Source: Hydrogenophaga sp.
GTDB taxonomy: Bacteria; Pseudomonadota; Gammaproteobacteria; Burkholderiales; Burkholderiaceae_C
Assembly: GCA_018335615.1 (NCBI GenBank)
Contig: JAGXRS010000449.1
Location: 1-13,541 of the forward strand
DNA length: 13,541 nucleotides
Reading direction: 5' to 3'
Shown: piece after piece, positions 1 through 7,741 of the stretch
Layout: each line of letters opens with the position of its first letter
Position numbering within the stretch: the stretch's first letter is position 1
Made by a program: the position numbers and the translations under genes
Notes under the pieces: generated by a model
Seen by the model: the letters and a program-made list of their open reading frames with translations, nothing else
Databases searched by the model: none
Told to the model about the DNA's origin: nothing

Positions 1-327
1 GGCAAAACCCGCCGTGGCGATCACCGGCAGCAGGGCCGCCAGCCACAGCGTGGGCCGCCGGCCCAGCCGCTGCGTGATGGCCGAGGCAAACGGCGTCATG
101 AGGAACACGCCGAGCCAGCCGCTGGCGGCAAACAGCCCGGCCAGCGCGGTGGACACGCCGTCGCCCTTCAAGCGCAGGATCAGCAGCGGCGTGAGCATGA
201 AATAGCCCACCAGTTCGAAGAAGGTGGAGCCGAAGATGGCGAGCAGCCCCAGGCGTGCCTGTGGTTGCGCCACACGGGGCGGCGTCGCAGCGCCGGCGTG
301 GCGCGGAGGCAGTGGGTGTTCGCTCAT
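1..327 (-). CDS. MFS transporter, N-terminal part (runs off left edge)
   Basis: This is a membrane transporter of the major facilitator superfamily, and only its first 109 codons are in the window. The start ATG is at 327-325 and shares the ATGA overlap with the stop of the upstream HAD phosphatase (TGA 326-324), so the two are probably co-transcribed and translationally coupled. About 25 polar residues precede a first hydrophobic segment (residues ~26-50, containing FFELVGYFMLTPLL). A second segment (~61-83) follows. The loop ITQRLGRRPT (84-93) resembles MFS motif A between TM2 and TM3, and a third segment begins at ~94. The substrate cannot be told from this fragment. Family assignment rests on the motif-A-like loop and segment spacing. 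The 3' end lies before position 1. Confidence 0.8.
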   Translation of the reverse strand, partial: MSEHPLPPRHAGAATPPRVAQPQARLGLLAIFGSTFFELVGYFMLTPLLILRLKGDGVSTALAGLFAASGWLGVFLMTPFASAITQRLGRRPTLWLAALLPVIATAGFA

Positions 328-1184
328 GTGCCGCTGGCCTGCATTGCGTGTATCGGATGCGCGGCGTGCGCCGGGTGCACCGGGTCTGCCGCGCGTGCCG
401 ACAGGATGGCCGAAGCCACCTCTGCAAACCCCTGTCCGCGATCGCCCAGCGTCACATAGCGCGGCCGATGGCTCAGCGCCGCCCAGAAGCGCGCCACGTT
501 CGCCACGCCCACGCTGTGCGGGAAGTGCGCAAACATGCCCGCGTCATTCGTCGAGTCGCCCACGTAGACCCACTGCGCCAGTTCGTCGTCGAGCGCCCGG
601 CCCAGGCGTTCGCGCACGATCCAGCGCGCACCGGCCAGCTTGTCGTGGCTGCCAATCCAGCCGTTGATGTGGATGCTGCTCACCGTGGCCGTCAGGCCGT
701 GCTGCTGCATCAGCCGCACCACACGCTCGATGTCGGCCGCCGGCAGCTGCGCGAATTCGCTGTGGTCGATGGCGATGTCGGTTTCGCGCCCGGCGCTGTC
801 AAGGGCCAGCCGGGCGTGTGGCAGCTGGGCCAGCACGTCATCTGCGGCGGCGCGCAGGCGCAAGGCGTTGGCCTGGCGGGTGGCGGCGTCCTGCAGGTAG
901 GCCTTGTGCAGCGCGCCCTCGGGCGTGCGCCAGAGTGCCACCGCCCCGTTCTCCGCCACGATCCCGTCCACCGGCCAGGCCAGCGCAAACGGTTCGCTCC
1001 AGCCCGCGGGCCGCCCGGTGATGGCGAACACCGGCAGGCCGGCGTCGCGCAGGGCCTGCAGGGCTTCCAGCGCATCGGGCGTGATCGCGCCGTCGGTGGT
1101 CAGGGTGTCGTCGATGTCGGTGAGCACGCCGCGGATGCCGGCGCGCTCGGCCCAGGGCCAATCGGAAAGGGAAAGATGGGTCAT
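324..1184 (-). CDS. HAD-superfamily (IIB) hydrolase, probable sugar-phosphate-type phosphatase
   Basis: This 286-residue cytoplasmic phosphatase has all four HAD motifs. Motif I is DIDDT with nucleophile D23 and acid/base D25. Motif II is AITGRP with T56. The lysine of motif III is probably K182 (SHDKLAG). Motif IV is GDSTND at 209-214. The C2-type cap between motifs II and III (~80-175) places it in subfamily IIB, which includes Cof-like, sucrose-phosphate and mannosyl-3-phosphoglycerate phosphatases. The substrate is unknown. The last ~20 residues are rich in Ala, His and Pro (PVHPAHAAHPIHA) and are probably a disordered tail. No strong Shine-Dalgarno precedes the ATG at 1184; the start is chosen because the fold begins just after it. 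The gene overlaps the MFS gene by 4 bases and diverges from ahcY. Confidence 0.85.
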   Translation of the reverse strand: MTHLSLSDWPWAERAGIRGVLTDIDDTLTTDGAITPDALEALQALRDAGLPVFAITGRPAGWSEPFALAWPVDGIVAENGAVALWRTPEGALHKAYLQDAATRQANALRLRAAADDVLAQLPHARLALDSAGRETDIAIDHSEFAQLPAADIERVVRLMQQHGLTATVSSIHINGWIGSHDKLAGARWIVRERLGRALDDELAQWVYVGDSTNDAGMFAHFPHSVGVANVARFWAALSHRPRYVTLGDRGQGFAEVASAILSARAADPVHPAHAAHPIHAMQASGT

Positions 1185-1242
1185 GGAAGGCCGCCAGTTT
1201 CGCAGATGCAGAAAAGGGGCGCCTGCGATAGAATGGCAGGCT
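1185..1242 (+). promoter_or_regulatory. Putative ahcY promoter (-10 TAGAAT at 1229-1234)
   Basis: TAGAAT at 1229-1234 is a reasonable sigma-70 -10 box. It would start transcription near 1241-1243, exactly where the riboswitch P1 stem begins. No good -35 hexamer is visible at the usual spacing. The same 216-base gap must also hold the divergent promoter of the HAD/MFS pair, which I could not identify. This is inference from position and one hexamer. Confidence 0.4.
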
Positions 1243-1320
1243 TCCGAGGAGCGTTGCAGCGCACCCCTGGCCCCTGGTCAGCGCGGGGCGTGAGGCTCGG
1301 ACATCCATGCAACGACGCTC
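1243..1320 (+). promoter_or_regulatory. S-adenosylhomocysteine (SAH) riboswitch aptamer
   Basis: This matches the SAH riboswitch family, which occurs upstream of ahcY in beta- and gammaproteobacteria and switches expression on when SAH accumulates. P1 pairs TCCGAG (1243-1248) with CTCGGA (1296-1301). A P2 stem pairs CG and CCCC (1260-1261, 1264-1267) with GGGG and CG (1285-1290), and is extended by TGGCC/GGTCA (1268-1272/1276-1280). The pseudoknot pairs GAGCG (1249-1253) with CGCTC (1316-1320), and TTGCA (1254-1258) can also pair with TGCAA (1308-1312). The blocks GAGGAGCGTTGCA, GAGGCTCGG and CAACGACGCTC are typical of the family. Placement directly before ahcY supports the call. Pairings were found by eye, not by a covariance search. 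Confidence 0.93.
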
Positions 1321-1351
1321 ATCCACCATCAGGTGCGATGGGCTTTTTTTT
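1317..1351 (+). terminator. Intrinsic terminator forming the riboswitch expression platform
   Basis: A hairpin pairs GCTCATC (1317-1323) and CACC (1324-1327) with GGTG (1332-1335) and GATGGGC (1337-1343). It has an ATCA loop, one bulged C at 1336 and one G-T wobble, and is followed immediately by eight T (1344-1351). Its 5' arm uses 1317-1320, the same bases as the 3' strand of the aptamer pseudoknot. The two folds are therefore mutually exclusive. Ligand-stabilised pseudoknot should prevent termination and let transcription reach ahcY, consistent with the family's ON behaviour. Confidence 0.85.
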
Positions 1352-1400
1352 GCCTTTTCGTCGCGCCGGTGGTGGTTCCACAACTTTTCTGGAGCGAACC

Positions 1401-2834
<1,434 letters not shown>

Positions 2835-3178
2835 CCCACCCCCGCGCCGCAGTACCGATGCCCCCTGCGCCGCCTGCGGTGTGCCTTGCAGGTCGCGCCA
2901 CCGTCAGAGCCGGTGTCTCTTCGGGTGGTCCCAGTCTGCGCAGGCAGACGGGGCGCCGCAGCCCTCAGCCCCCCAGGGGGCGGCGCTGGCGACCCGGCGG
3001 AGCCGGTTCCGCGGCACCCTGGGTTGAGGCACGTCCTTGGCGGGTCGGTTTGTGCTGTCGCCTGCCCGGTCAGTACGACGGACCTCCCATTCGCGCACCC
3101 CGGGCATCCGTTCGGGCTGAGCCTGTCGAAGCCCTCACCGTGCCTCACAAACGTTTCCCATGACCCAGACCCCTCACC
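2835..3178 (+). repeat. Non-coding gap with hairpins and repeat-like sequence
   Basis: No convincing gene is present in this 344-base gap between ahcY and tlyA. It holds dense secondary structure. GTCTGC (2934-2939) pairs with GCAGAC (2944-2949). GCGCCGC (2953-2959) pairs with GCGGCGC (2980-2986) around an inner C-run/G-run. GCGGA and TCCGC flank GCCGGT near 2997-3013. At 3111-3130 lies TTCGGGCTGAGCCTGTCGAA, an imperfect palindrome that I recognise as a short interspersed repeat common in betaproteobacterial intergenic DNA. The CCGGCGGAGCCGGTTCCGCGG stretch also resembles an intergenic repeat seen in Comamonadaceae; that recollection is less certain. No T-run follows the hairpins, so an intrinsic terminator is not supported. 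Confidence 0.6.
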
Positions 3179-3940
3179 ATGCGCGCTGACCAACTCCTCG
3201 TCGAACGCGGCCTCGCCGCTTCGCGCTCCCAGGCCCAGCGCCTGATCGCCTCCGGCGTGCGCTGGCGCCTGCCGCCGGGCGACTGGAAAGCCGTGGCCAA
3301 GAACGGCGACGAGTTGCGCGACGGGGTGGAGCTGGAGCTGCTGGACACGGCCGAGTCGCGCTTTGTGTCGCGCGGCGGCCTGAAGCTGGACGGCGCACTG
3401 GTCCACACCGGGTTCGACGTGACGGGCCTGCGCTGCCTGGACGTGGGCCAGAGCAGCGGCGGTTTCACCGACTGCCTGCTGCAGCGCGGTGCGAAGCAGG
3501 TGGTGGGCGTGGACGTGGGTCAGGGCCAGCTGCACCCGCGCCTGCGCGGTGATGCGCGCGTGGTGTGCATCGAGAAATGCAACGCGCGTGATCTGGACGC
3601 GCACGCGCTGGCCGAGGCCGGTGGCGGCGGCGAGCCCTTCGACCTGATCGTCGGCGACCTGTCCTTCATCTCGCAGACGCTGGTGTGGCCGGCGCTGGTG
3701 CCGCTGCTCAAACCCGGCGGGCACCTGCTGATGCTGGTGAAGCCGCAGTTCGAGCTGCAGCCCGAGCACATCGGCAAAGGCGGTCTGGTGAAGGAGGCGG
3801 CCAGCTACGCCACGGTGCGCCAGCGCATCGAACAGGCCTGTACCGAGCACGGCCTGCAATGCCTGGCCTATTTCGACAGCCCGATCACCGGCGGTGACGG
3901 CAACCGCGAGTTTTTCGTGTCGGCGCTGCGCCCGGCCTGA
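3179..3940 (+). CDS. tlyA: TlyA-family rRNA (cytidine-2'-O)-methyltransferase
   Basis: This 253-residue protein combines an N-terminal S4 RNA-binding domain (~1-60, RADQLLVERGLAASRSQAQ) with an FtsJ/RrmJ-like methyltransferase domain. The SAM-binding loop is LDVGQSSGGFTDC (87-99), where family members more often read DVGASTGGFTD. The predicted 2'-O-methyltransferase K-D-K-E tetrad is complete: K69 (RGGLKLDG), D160 (VGDLSF), K188 (LVKPQFE) and E244 (NREFFVSAL). Studied TlyA proteins methylate ribosomal RNA cytidines; the family is also annotated as hemolysin A. No Shine-Dalgarno is visible before ATG 3179, but the S4 domain begins right at this Met. It sits between ahcY and metF, an arrangement I recall from related genomes, and each methylation it makes yields one SAH for AhcY. 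Confidence 0.9.
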   Translation: MRADQLLVERGLAASRSQAQRLIASGVRWRLPPGDWKAVAKNGDELRDGVELELLDTAESRFVSRGGLKLDGALVHTGFDVTGLRCLDVGQSSGGFTDCLLQRGAKQVVGVDVGQGQLHPRLRGDARVVCIEKCNARDLDAHALAEAGGGGEPFDLIVGDLSFISQTLVWPALVPLLKPGGHLLMLVKPQFELQPEHIGKGGLVKEAASYATVRQRIEQACTEHGLQCLAYFDSPITGGDGNREFFVSALRPA

Positions 3941-3987
3941 GCCGCCACGCAGAACCGATCCACCAACGCATCACAAGGAGCCCCGCC

Positions 3988-4818
3988 ATGGGCCTGCCGC
4001 TGAGTTTTGAATTCTTTCCCCCCAAGACGCCTGAAGGCGCCGAAAAGCTGCGCGCCGTGCGCGAGCAGCTGTATGCCCTCCAGCCCGAGTTCTGCTCGGT
4101 CACCTACGGCGCCGGCGGTTCCACACAGGAAGGCACCTACGACACGGTGCGCGCCATCCTGTCCGAAGGGGTCGACGCGGCCTCGCACTTCTCGTGCATC
4201 GGCGCCACCAAAAGCAGCGTGCGCGAGCAGCTGGCTGCTCTCAAGGCCATGGGTGTGAAGCGCCTGGTGGCCCTGCGCGGCGACCTGCCCAGCGGCTACG
4301 GCATGGGTGGCGAGTTCCACTACGCCAGCGATCTCGTGGCCTTCATCCGGGCCGAAACGGGGCGCGACTTCCACATCGAGGTGGCCGCCTACCCCGAGGT
4401 GCACCCGCAGGCCAAATCGGCCGACGCCGATCTGCAGGCCTACGCCACCAAGGTGCGCGCCGGGGCCGATTCGGCTATCACCCAGTACTTCTTCAACACG
4501 GACGCCTATTTCCGCTTCGTTGACGACGCGTACAAACTTGGCGCCGACGTGCCGGTGGTGCCGGGCATCATGCCCATTGCCAGTTCGACCCAGCTCATGC
4601 GCTTCTCCGATGCCTGCGGTGCCGAGATCCCGCGCTGGATCCGCCTGCGCCTGCAGGGTTTCGGCGACGACACCGCCTCCATCAAGGCTTTCGGCCTGGA
4701 CGTGGTGACCGACCTGTGTGACCAGTTGCGCACCGCCGGTGTGCCGGCGCTGCACTTCTACACCATGAACCAGAGCGCGGCCACGCTGGAGATCGTTCGG
4801 CGTTTGCAGCTCAGGTAA
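3988..4818 (+). CDS. metF: Methylenetetrahydrofolate reductase
   Basis: MetF is the FAD-dependent TIM-barrel enzyme that reduces 5,10-methylene-THF to 5-methyl-THF, the methyl donor for homocysteine remethylation. At 276 residues it matches short bacterial MetF proteins. Visible signatures are SFEFFPPK (6-13, with E8 in the place of the catalytic Glu), SVTYGAGGST (37-46), the RGD at 97-99 whose D99 is the flavin-site Asp, AYPEVHP (134-140), ITQYFF (164-169), PGIMPI (192-197) and HFYTMN (256-261). A strong AAGGAG at 3975-3980 lies 7 bases before ATG 3988. It follows tlyA after 47 bases and is probably in the same transcript, supplying methyl groups to turn over homocysteine made by AhcY. Confidence 0.97.
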   Translation: MGLPLSFEFFPPKTPEGAEKLRAVREQLYALQPEFCSVTYGAGGSTQEGTYDTVRAILSEGVDAASHFSCIGATKSSVREQLAALKAMGVKRLVALRGDLPSGYGMGGEFHYASDLVAFIRAETGRDFHIEVAAYPEVHPQAKSADADLQAYATKVRAGADSAITQYFFNTDAYFRFVDDAYKLGADVPVVPGIMPIASSTQLMRFSDACGAEIPRWIRLRLQGFGDDTASIKAFGLDVVTDLCDQLRTAGVPALHFYTMNQSAATLEIVRRLQLR

Positions 4819-4855
4819 GGTGTGGGGCCGGATCACCCACTGGATCGGCCCGCCC

Positions 4856-5488
4856 ATGTCTGTCACTGCTTTCAACCCTTTGCGGGCTGCTCTGCGGCCT
4901 GTTGCATCAGCAGCCACCCGCGGGCTGGTGGTCATCAGCCTGCTCGGGCTGGGTGCTTGCGCCACCGCGCCGCCGGTGTCCGCGGTTCCGCCTGAACCCG
5001 TGTGGGCGGCGCAGGTCGCCGCCAGCGAGCCCGCCGAGCGGGCCGCGTCACCGGTCACGGACCAGACCTCGCGGACAGCGCGAGGGGACAGCCCACCCGA
5101 TGGGTCCGCATCGGCCGCCGCCGTGGCTGCGTCAGAATCCGAACCCGTGCTGGAGCCGGTGCACGCCACCCCGGCCGACCGCTCGCCCCGCGCGGGCCGC
5201 GTGTTCGCGCGCGGCACCGCCTCGTGGTACGGCAAGCGCTTCCACGGCAAGCGCACCGCCAGCGGCGAGCGCTTCGACATGAACGCCCTCACCGCGGCGC
5301 ACCGCACGCTGCCCTTCGGCACGCGGGTGCGCGTGCGCCACGTGGCCACCGGGCGCGAGGTGGTGGTGCGCATCAACGACCGCGGACCCCGAAGTCGCCA
5401 GCGCGTCATCGACCTGAGCCTGGGCGCGGCACGCGAACTCGGCATCCACCGCGGAGGCACGGCCGAGGTCCAGCTGCTGCGAGAATGA
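4856..5488 (+). CDS. RlpA-like lipoprotein (DPBB domain)
   Basis: From ATG 4856 this is 210 residues. The N-terminus is a lipoprotein signal: basic residues (R10, R14, R22), the hydrophobic run GLVVISLLGLGA, and lipobox cysteine C35. A low-complexity Ala/Ser/Pro/Glu linker (~36-115) is consistent with spanning the periplasm. The C-terminal double-psi beta-barrel (~118-208) carries GTASWYG, GKRTASGERFD, LTAAHRTLPFGT, RINDRGP and RVIDLS, including E138, H149 and D175, which fit the conserved acidic/His set of RlpA lytic transglycosylases. There is no C-terminal SPOR domain, unlike septal RlpA of many species, so septal targeting is not evident. A GTG at 4820, two bases after the metF stop, would add 12 residues before the signal; 4856 gives the more normal signal peptide. 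Confidence 0.88.
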   Translation: MSVTAFNPLRAALRPVASAATRGLVVISLLGLGACATAPPVSAVPPEPVWAAQVAASEPAERAASPVTDQTSRTARGDSPPDGSASAAAVAASESEPVLEPVHATPADRSPRAGRVFARGTASWYGKRFHGKRTASGERFDMNALTAAHRTLPFGTRVRVRHVATGREVVVRINDRGPRSRQRVIDLSLGAARELGIHRGGTAEVQLLRE

Positions 5489-5531
5489 CGCCACGCCGAC
5501 GCCGGGTCGGCGCCATTCCTCGGAGACACGC

Positions 5532-6809
5532 ATGAAGATCGAGACCCTTGCCGTCCATGGCGGTTACACGCCCGACCCCACCACCAAAGCGGTGGCGGTG
5601 CCGATTTACCAGACGGTGGCCTACGCGTTCGACAACACGCAGCACGGCGCCGACCTGTTCGACCTGAAGGTGGCCGGCAACATTTACAGCCGCATCATGA
5701 ACCCCACCAACGGCGTGCTCGAAGCGCGCCTGGCGGCACTCGAAGGCGGCGTGGGCGCGCTGGCCATGGCCTCCGGCATGGCCGCCATCACGGCCGCCAT
5801 CCAGACCATTGCGGAAGCGGGCGACAACATCGTGTCGGCCAGCACGCTCTACGGCGGCACCTACAACCTGTTCGCCCACACCTTCCCGCAGCAGGGCATC
5901 ACGGTGCGTTTTGCCGACCCGCGCGACCCGGCCGCGTTCGCTGCGCTGATCGACGAGCGCACCAAGGCGATCTACTGCGAGTCCATCGGCAACCCGCTGG
6001 GCAACGTGACCGACATCGCCGCCCTGGCCGCGGTGGCGCACGCCGCGGGCGTGCCGCTGATCGTGGACAACACGGTGACCAGCCCCTACCTGTGCCGCCC
6101 CTTCGAGCACGGCGCCGACATCGTGGTGCACTCGCTCACCAAGTACCTGGGCGGCCACGGCACCACCATCGGCGGCGCCATCGTGGACAGCGGCAAATTC
6201 CCCTGGGCCGAGCACAAGGCCCGCTTCAAGCGCCTGAACGAGCCCGACGTGAGCTACCACGGCGTGGTCTACACCGAGGCGCTGGGCGCGGCCGCTTACA
6301 TCGGGCGGGCCCGCGTGGTGCCGCTGCGCAACATGGGCGCGGCGCTCTCGCCCATGAACGCGTTCCAGATCCTGCAAGGCATTGAGACGCTGGCGCTGCG
6401 CATGGACCGCATCTGCGACAACGCGCAGGCCATTGCCACCCACCTGCAGAATCACCCCAAGGTGGGCTGGGTGCGCTACGCCGGCCTGCCGGAGCACCCG
6501 GACCACGCACTGGTGCAGCGCACCATGGGCGGGCGCGCCTCCGGCATCATCAGCTTCGGCCTGAAGTCGGATGACGCGATTGCCGCCGGCGCGCGTTTCC
6601 AGGACGCGCTGCAACTCTTCACCCGCCTGGTGAACATCGGCGACGCCAAGTCGCTGGCCTGCCACCCCGCTACCACCACGCACCGCCAGCTGAATGCCGA
6701 GGAAATGCAGAAGGCCGGCGTCAGCCCGGACATGGTGCGCCTGTCGATCGGCATCGAGCACATCGACGACCTGTTGGCCGATCTGGAGCAGGCGCTGGCG
6801 CAGGTGTGA
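5532..6809 (+). CDS. metY: O-acetylhomoserine sulfhydrylase (aminocarboxypropyltransferase)
   Basis: This 425-residue PLP enzyme of the Cys/Met metabolism family makes homocysteine from O-acetylhomoserine and sulfide. The PLP lysine is K204 in HSLTKYLGGHGT. Other family marks are ETLAVHGGY near the N-terminus, YSRIMNPTNGVLEARLAALEGG, the ASGMAAI and STLYGGTYN phosphate-binding stretches, VDNTV (PLP Asp), and SLACHPATTTH. The long insert after K204 and the overall length favour MetY over the shorter MetB/MetC/MetZ proteins (~390 residues); MetZ remains a less likely alternative. GGAG at 5522-5525 precedes ATG 5532. It completes a homocysteine-centred cluster with ahcY and metF, though the rlpA-like gene lies between it and metF. 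Confidence 0.93.
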   Translation: MKIETLAVHGGYTPDPTTKAVAVPIYQTVAYAFDNTQHGADLFDLKVAGNIYSRIMNPTNGVLEARLAALEGGVGALAMASGMAAITAAIQTIAEAGDNIVSASTLYGGTYNLFAHTFPQQGITVRFADPRDPAAFAALIDERTKAIYCESIGNPLGNVTDIAALAAVAHAAGVPLIVDNTVTSPYLCRPFEHGADIVVHSLTKYLGGHGTTIGGAIVDSGKFPWAEHKARFKRLNEPDVSYHGVVYTEALGAAAYIGRARVVPLRNMGAALSPMNAFQILQGIETLALRMDRICDNAQAIATHLQNHPKVGWVRYAGLPEHPDHALVQRTMGGRASGIISFGLKSDDAIAAGARFQDALQLFTRLVNIGDAKSLACHPATTTHRQLNAEEMQKAGVSPDMVRLSIGIEHIDDLLADLEQALAQV

Positions 6810-6822
6810 GGAGCCCGGGCCG

Positions 6823-7593
6823 GTGCGCGCGCTGACGACGTTGTTGCTCTGGCTGCTGTCGGCGCTGGTGCTGGCTTACCTGGCGGGTTGCGGGCTGGCG
6901 TACACGTGGCAGCGCGCCTTGCTGTACTACCCGCAACCGGCGCGCCTGGTCCAGGAATCGATTCGCTTGACCTCGGGCGACGCCACGCTGCAGATCAGCG
7001 TGCGGCCCTTGGCCGGGGCGCCCGCGATCCTCTATTTCGGCGGCAACGCCGAGGACGTGTCGGGCACCCTGCCATCGCTGGCGCGCCTGTTTCCCGACCA
7101 CGCACTGTTCCTGATGCATTACCGGGGGTACGGCCAGAGCACCGGCACACCCACCGAACCGGCGCTGCACGTCGATGCCCGCGCACTGTACGAACACGTG
7201 CGACGCGAACACACCGATATCAAGGTGATCGGGCGCAGCCTGGGCAGTGGTGTGGCTGTTCGCCTGGCGAGCGAACAGGCGGTGAGCCGGCTGGCGCTGG
7301 TCACGCCCTATGACAGCATTGAAAATGTGGCGGTCGAGCATTACCCCTGGTTGCCGGTGCGCCGGCTGATCCACGATCGGTTTGATTCCGCCGCCATCGC
7401 CAGCCGCATCATCGCCCCCACGACGCTGATCGCGGCCGAACACGACACGCTGATCCGTCCCGAGCGCACGGCGCAACTCGCCGCCGCGTTCAAGCCGGGT
7501 GTGGCGCGGTTGGTGCTGATCGAGGGCGCAGGCCACAACGACATCGGCGCACGGCTGGCTTACGAACGCGCGCTGGCAGAGGCGCTGCGCTGA
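6823..7593 (+). CDS. Membrane-anchored alpha/beta hydrolase
   Basis: The predicted protein has 256 residues, beginning at GTG 6823 with AGGAG at 6809-6813 overlapping the metY stop, so it is probably coupled to metY. An N-terminal hydrophobic segment (~4-22, LLLWLLSALVLAYLAG) suggests an inner-membrane anchor or uncleaved signal. A Cys in the LAGCGLA context could be a lipobox, but the following sequence is not typical. The catalytic triad is complete: nucleophile S139 in GRSLGSG, D208 in AEHDTLI and H238 in GAGHND. The FGGNAEDV and HYRGYGQSTG motifs supply the oxyanion region and resemble ABHD12/13- or BEM46-type hydrolases. The substrate is unknown. I see no direct link to methionine metabolism beyond position. 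Confidence 0.85.
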   Translation: MRALTTLLLWLLSALVLAYLAGCGLAYTWQRALLYYPQPARLVQESIRLTSGDATLQISVRPLAGAPAILYFGGNAEDVSGTLPSLARLFPDHALFLMHYRGYGQSTGTPTEPALHVDARALYEHVRREHTDIKVIGRSLGSGVAVRLASEQAVSRLALVTPYDSIENVAVEHYPWLPVRRLIHDRFDSAAIASRIIAPTTLIAAEHDTLIRPERTAQLAAAFKPGVARLVLIEGAGHNDIGARLAYERALAEALR

Positions 7594-7661
7594 ACCGGGG
7601 GCCGCGGCGGACCCTGGACCCAAAGGCGGCGCAGCTGGTGGACTCACAGCGGGTGCCGTGG

Positions 7662-7679
7662 TGCCGGTGCAGTCCGGCA
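7662..7679. other. Hairpin between convergent operons
   Basis: The 148-base gap between the hydrolase (ends 7593) and paaE (ends 7742) contains a perfect 6-bp inverted repeat, TGCCGG (7662-7667) and CCGGCA (7674-7679), with a 6-base loop. Smaller stems follow at 7689-7700 (GGTG/CACC) and 7729-7740 (CGGG/CCCG). The place is right for a bidirectional terminator, but neither side has a T-run, so this is a candidate structure only. Confidence 0.3.
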
Positions 7680-7741
7680 TGGCCCCTGGGTGGCGTCACC
7701 GACACGCTCAGGTGGCGGATCGACAGGACGGGCAAGCCCGC

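Noticed and set aside
255..1400. Open frame continuing far upstream of the ahcY ATG (859 codons in total)
   Set aside because: It is antisense to the HAD gene and crosses the riboswitch and terminator. AhcY homology begins at ATG 1401, which has a ribosome site.
2967..2980. GC-rich stem GCCCCCCAGGGGGC as an intrinsic terminator of ahcY
   Set aside because: There is no T-run after the stem and the loop would be too small; treated as part of the structured repeat region.
2886..3245. 119-codon plus-strand frame in the ahcY-tlyA gap
   Set aside because: It overlaps the tlyA start in another frame, has no ribosome site, and its translation reflects GC-rich repeat sequence.
3868..5529. 553-codon minus-strand frame opposite metF and rlpA-like
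   Set aside because: Shadow of two recognised genes; no domain and biased composition.
5406..6761. 451-codon minus-strand frame opposite metY
   Set aside because: Shadow of a well-supported PLP enzyme gene; His/Gly/Val/Arg-rich translation.
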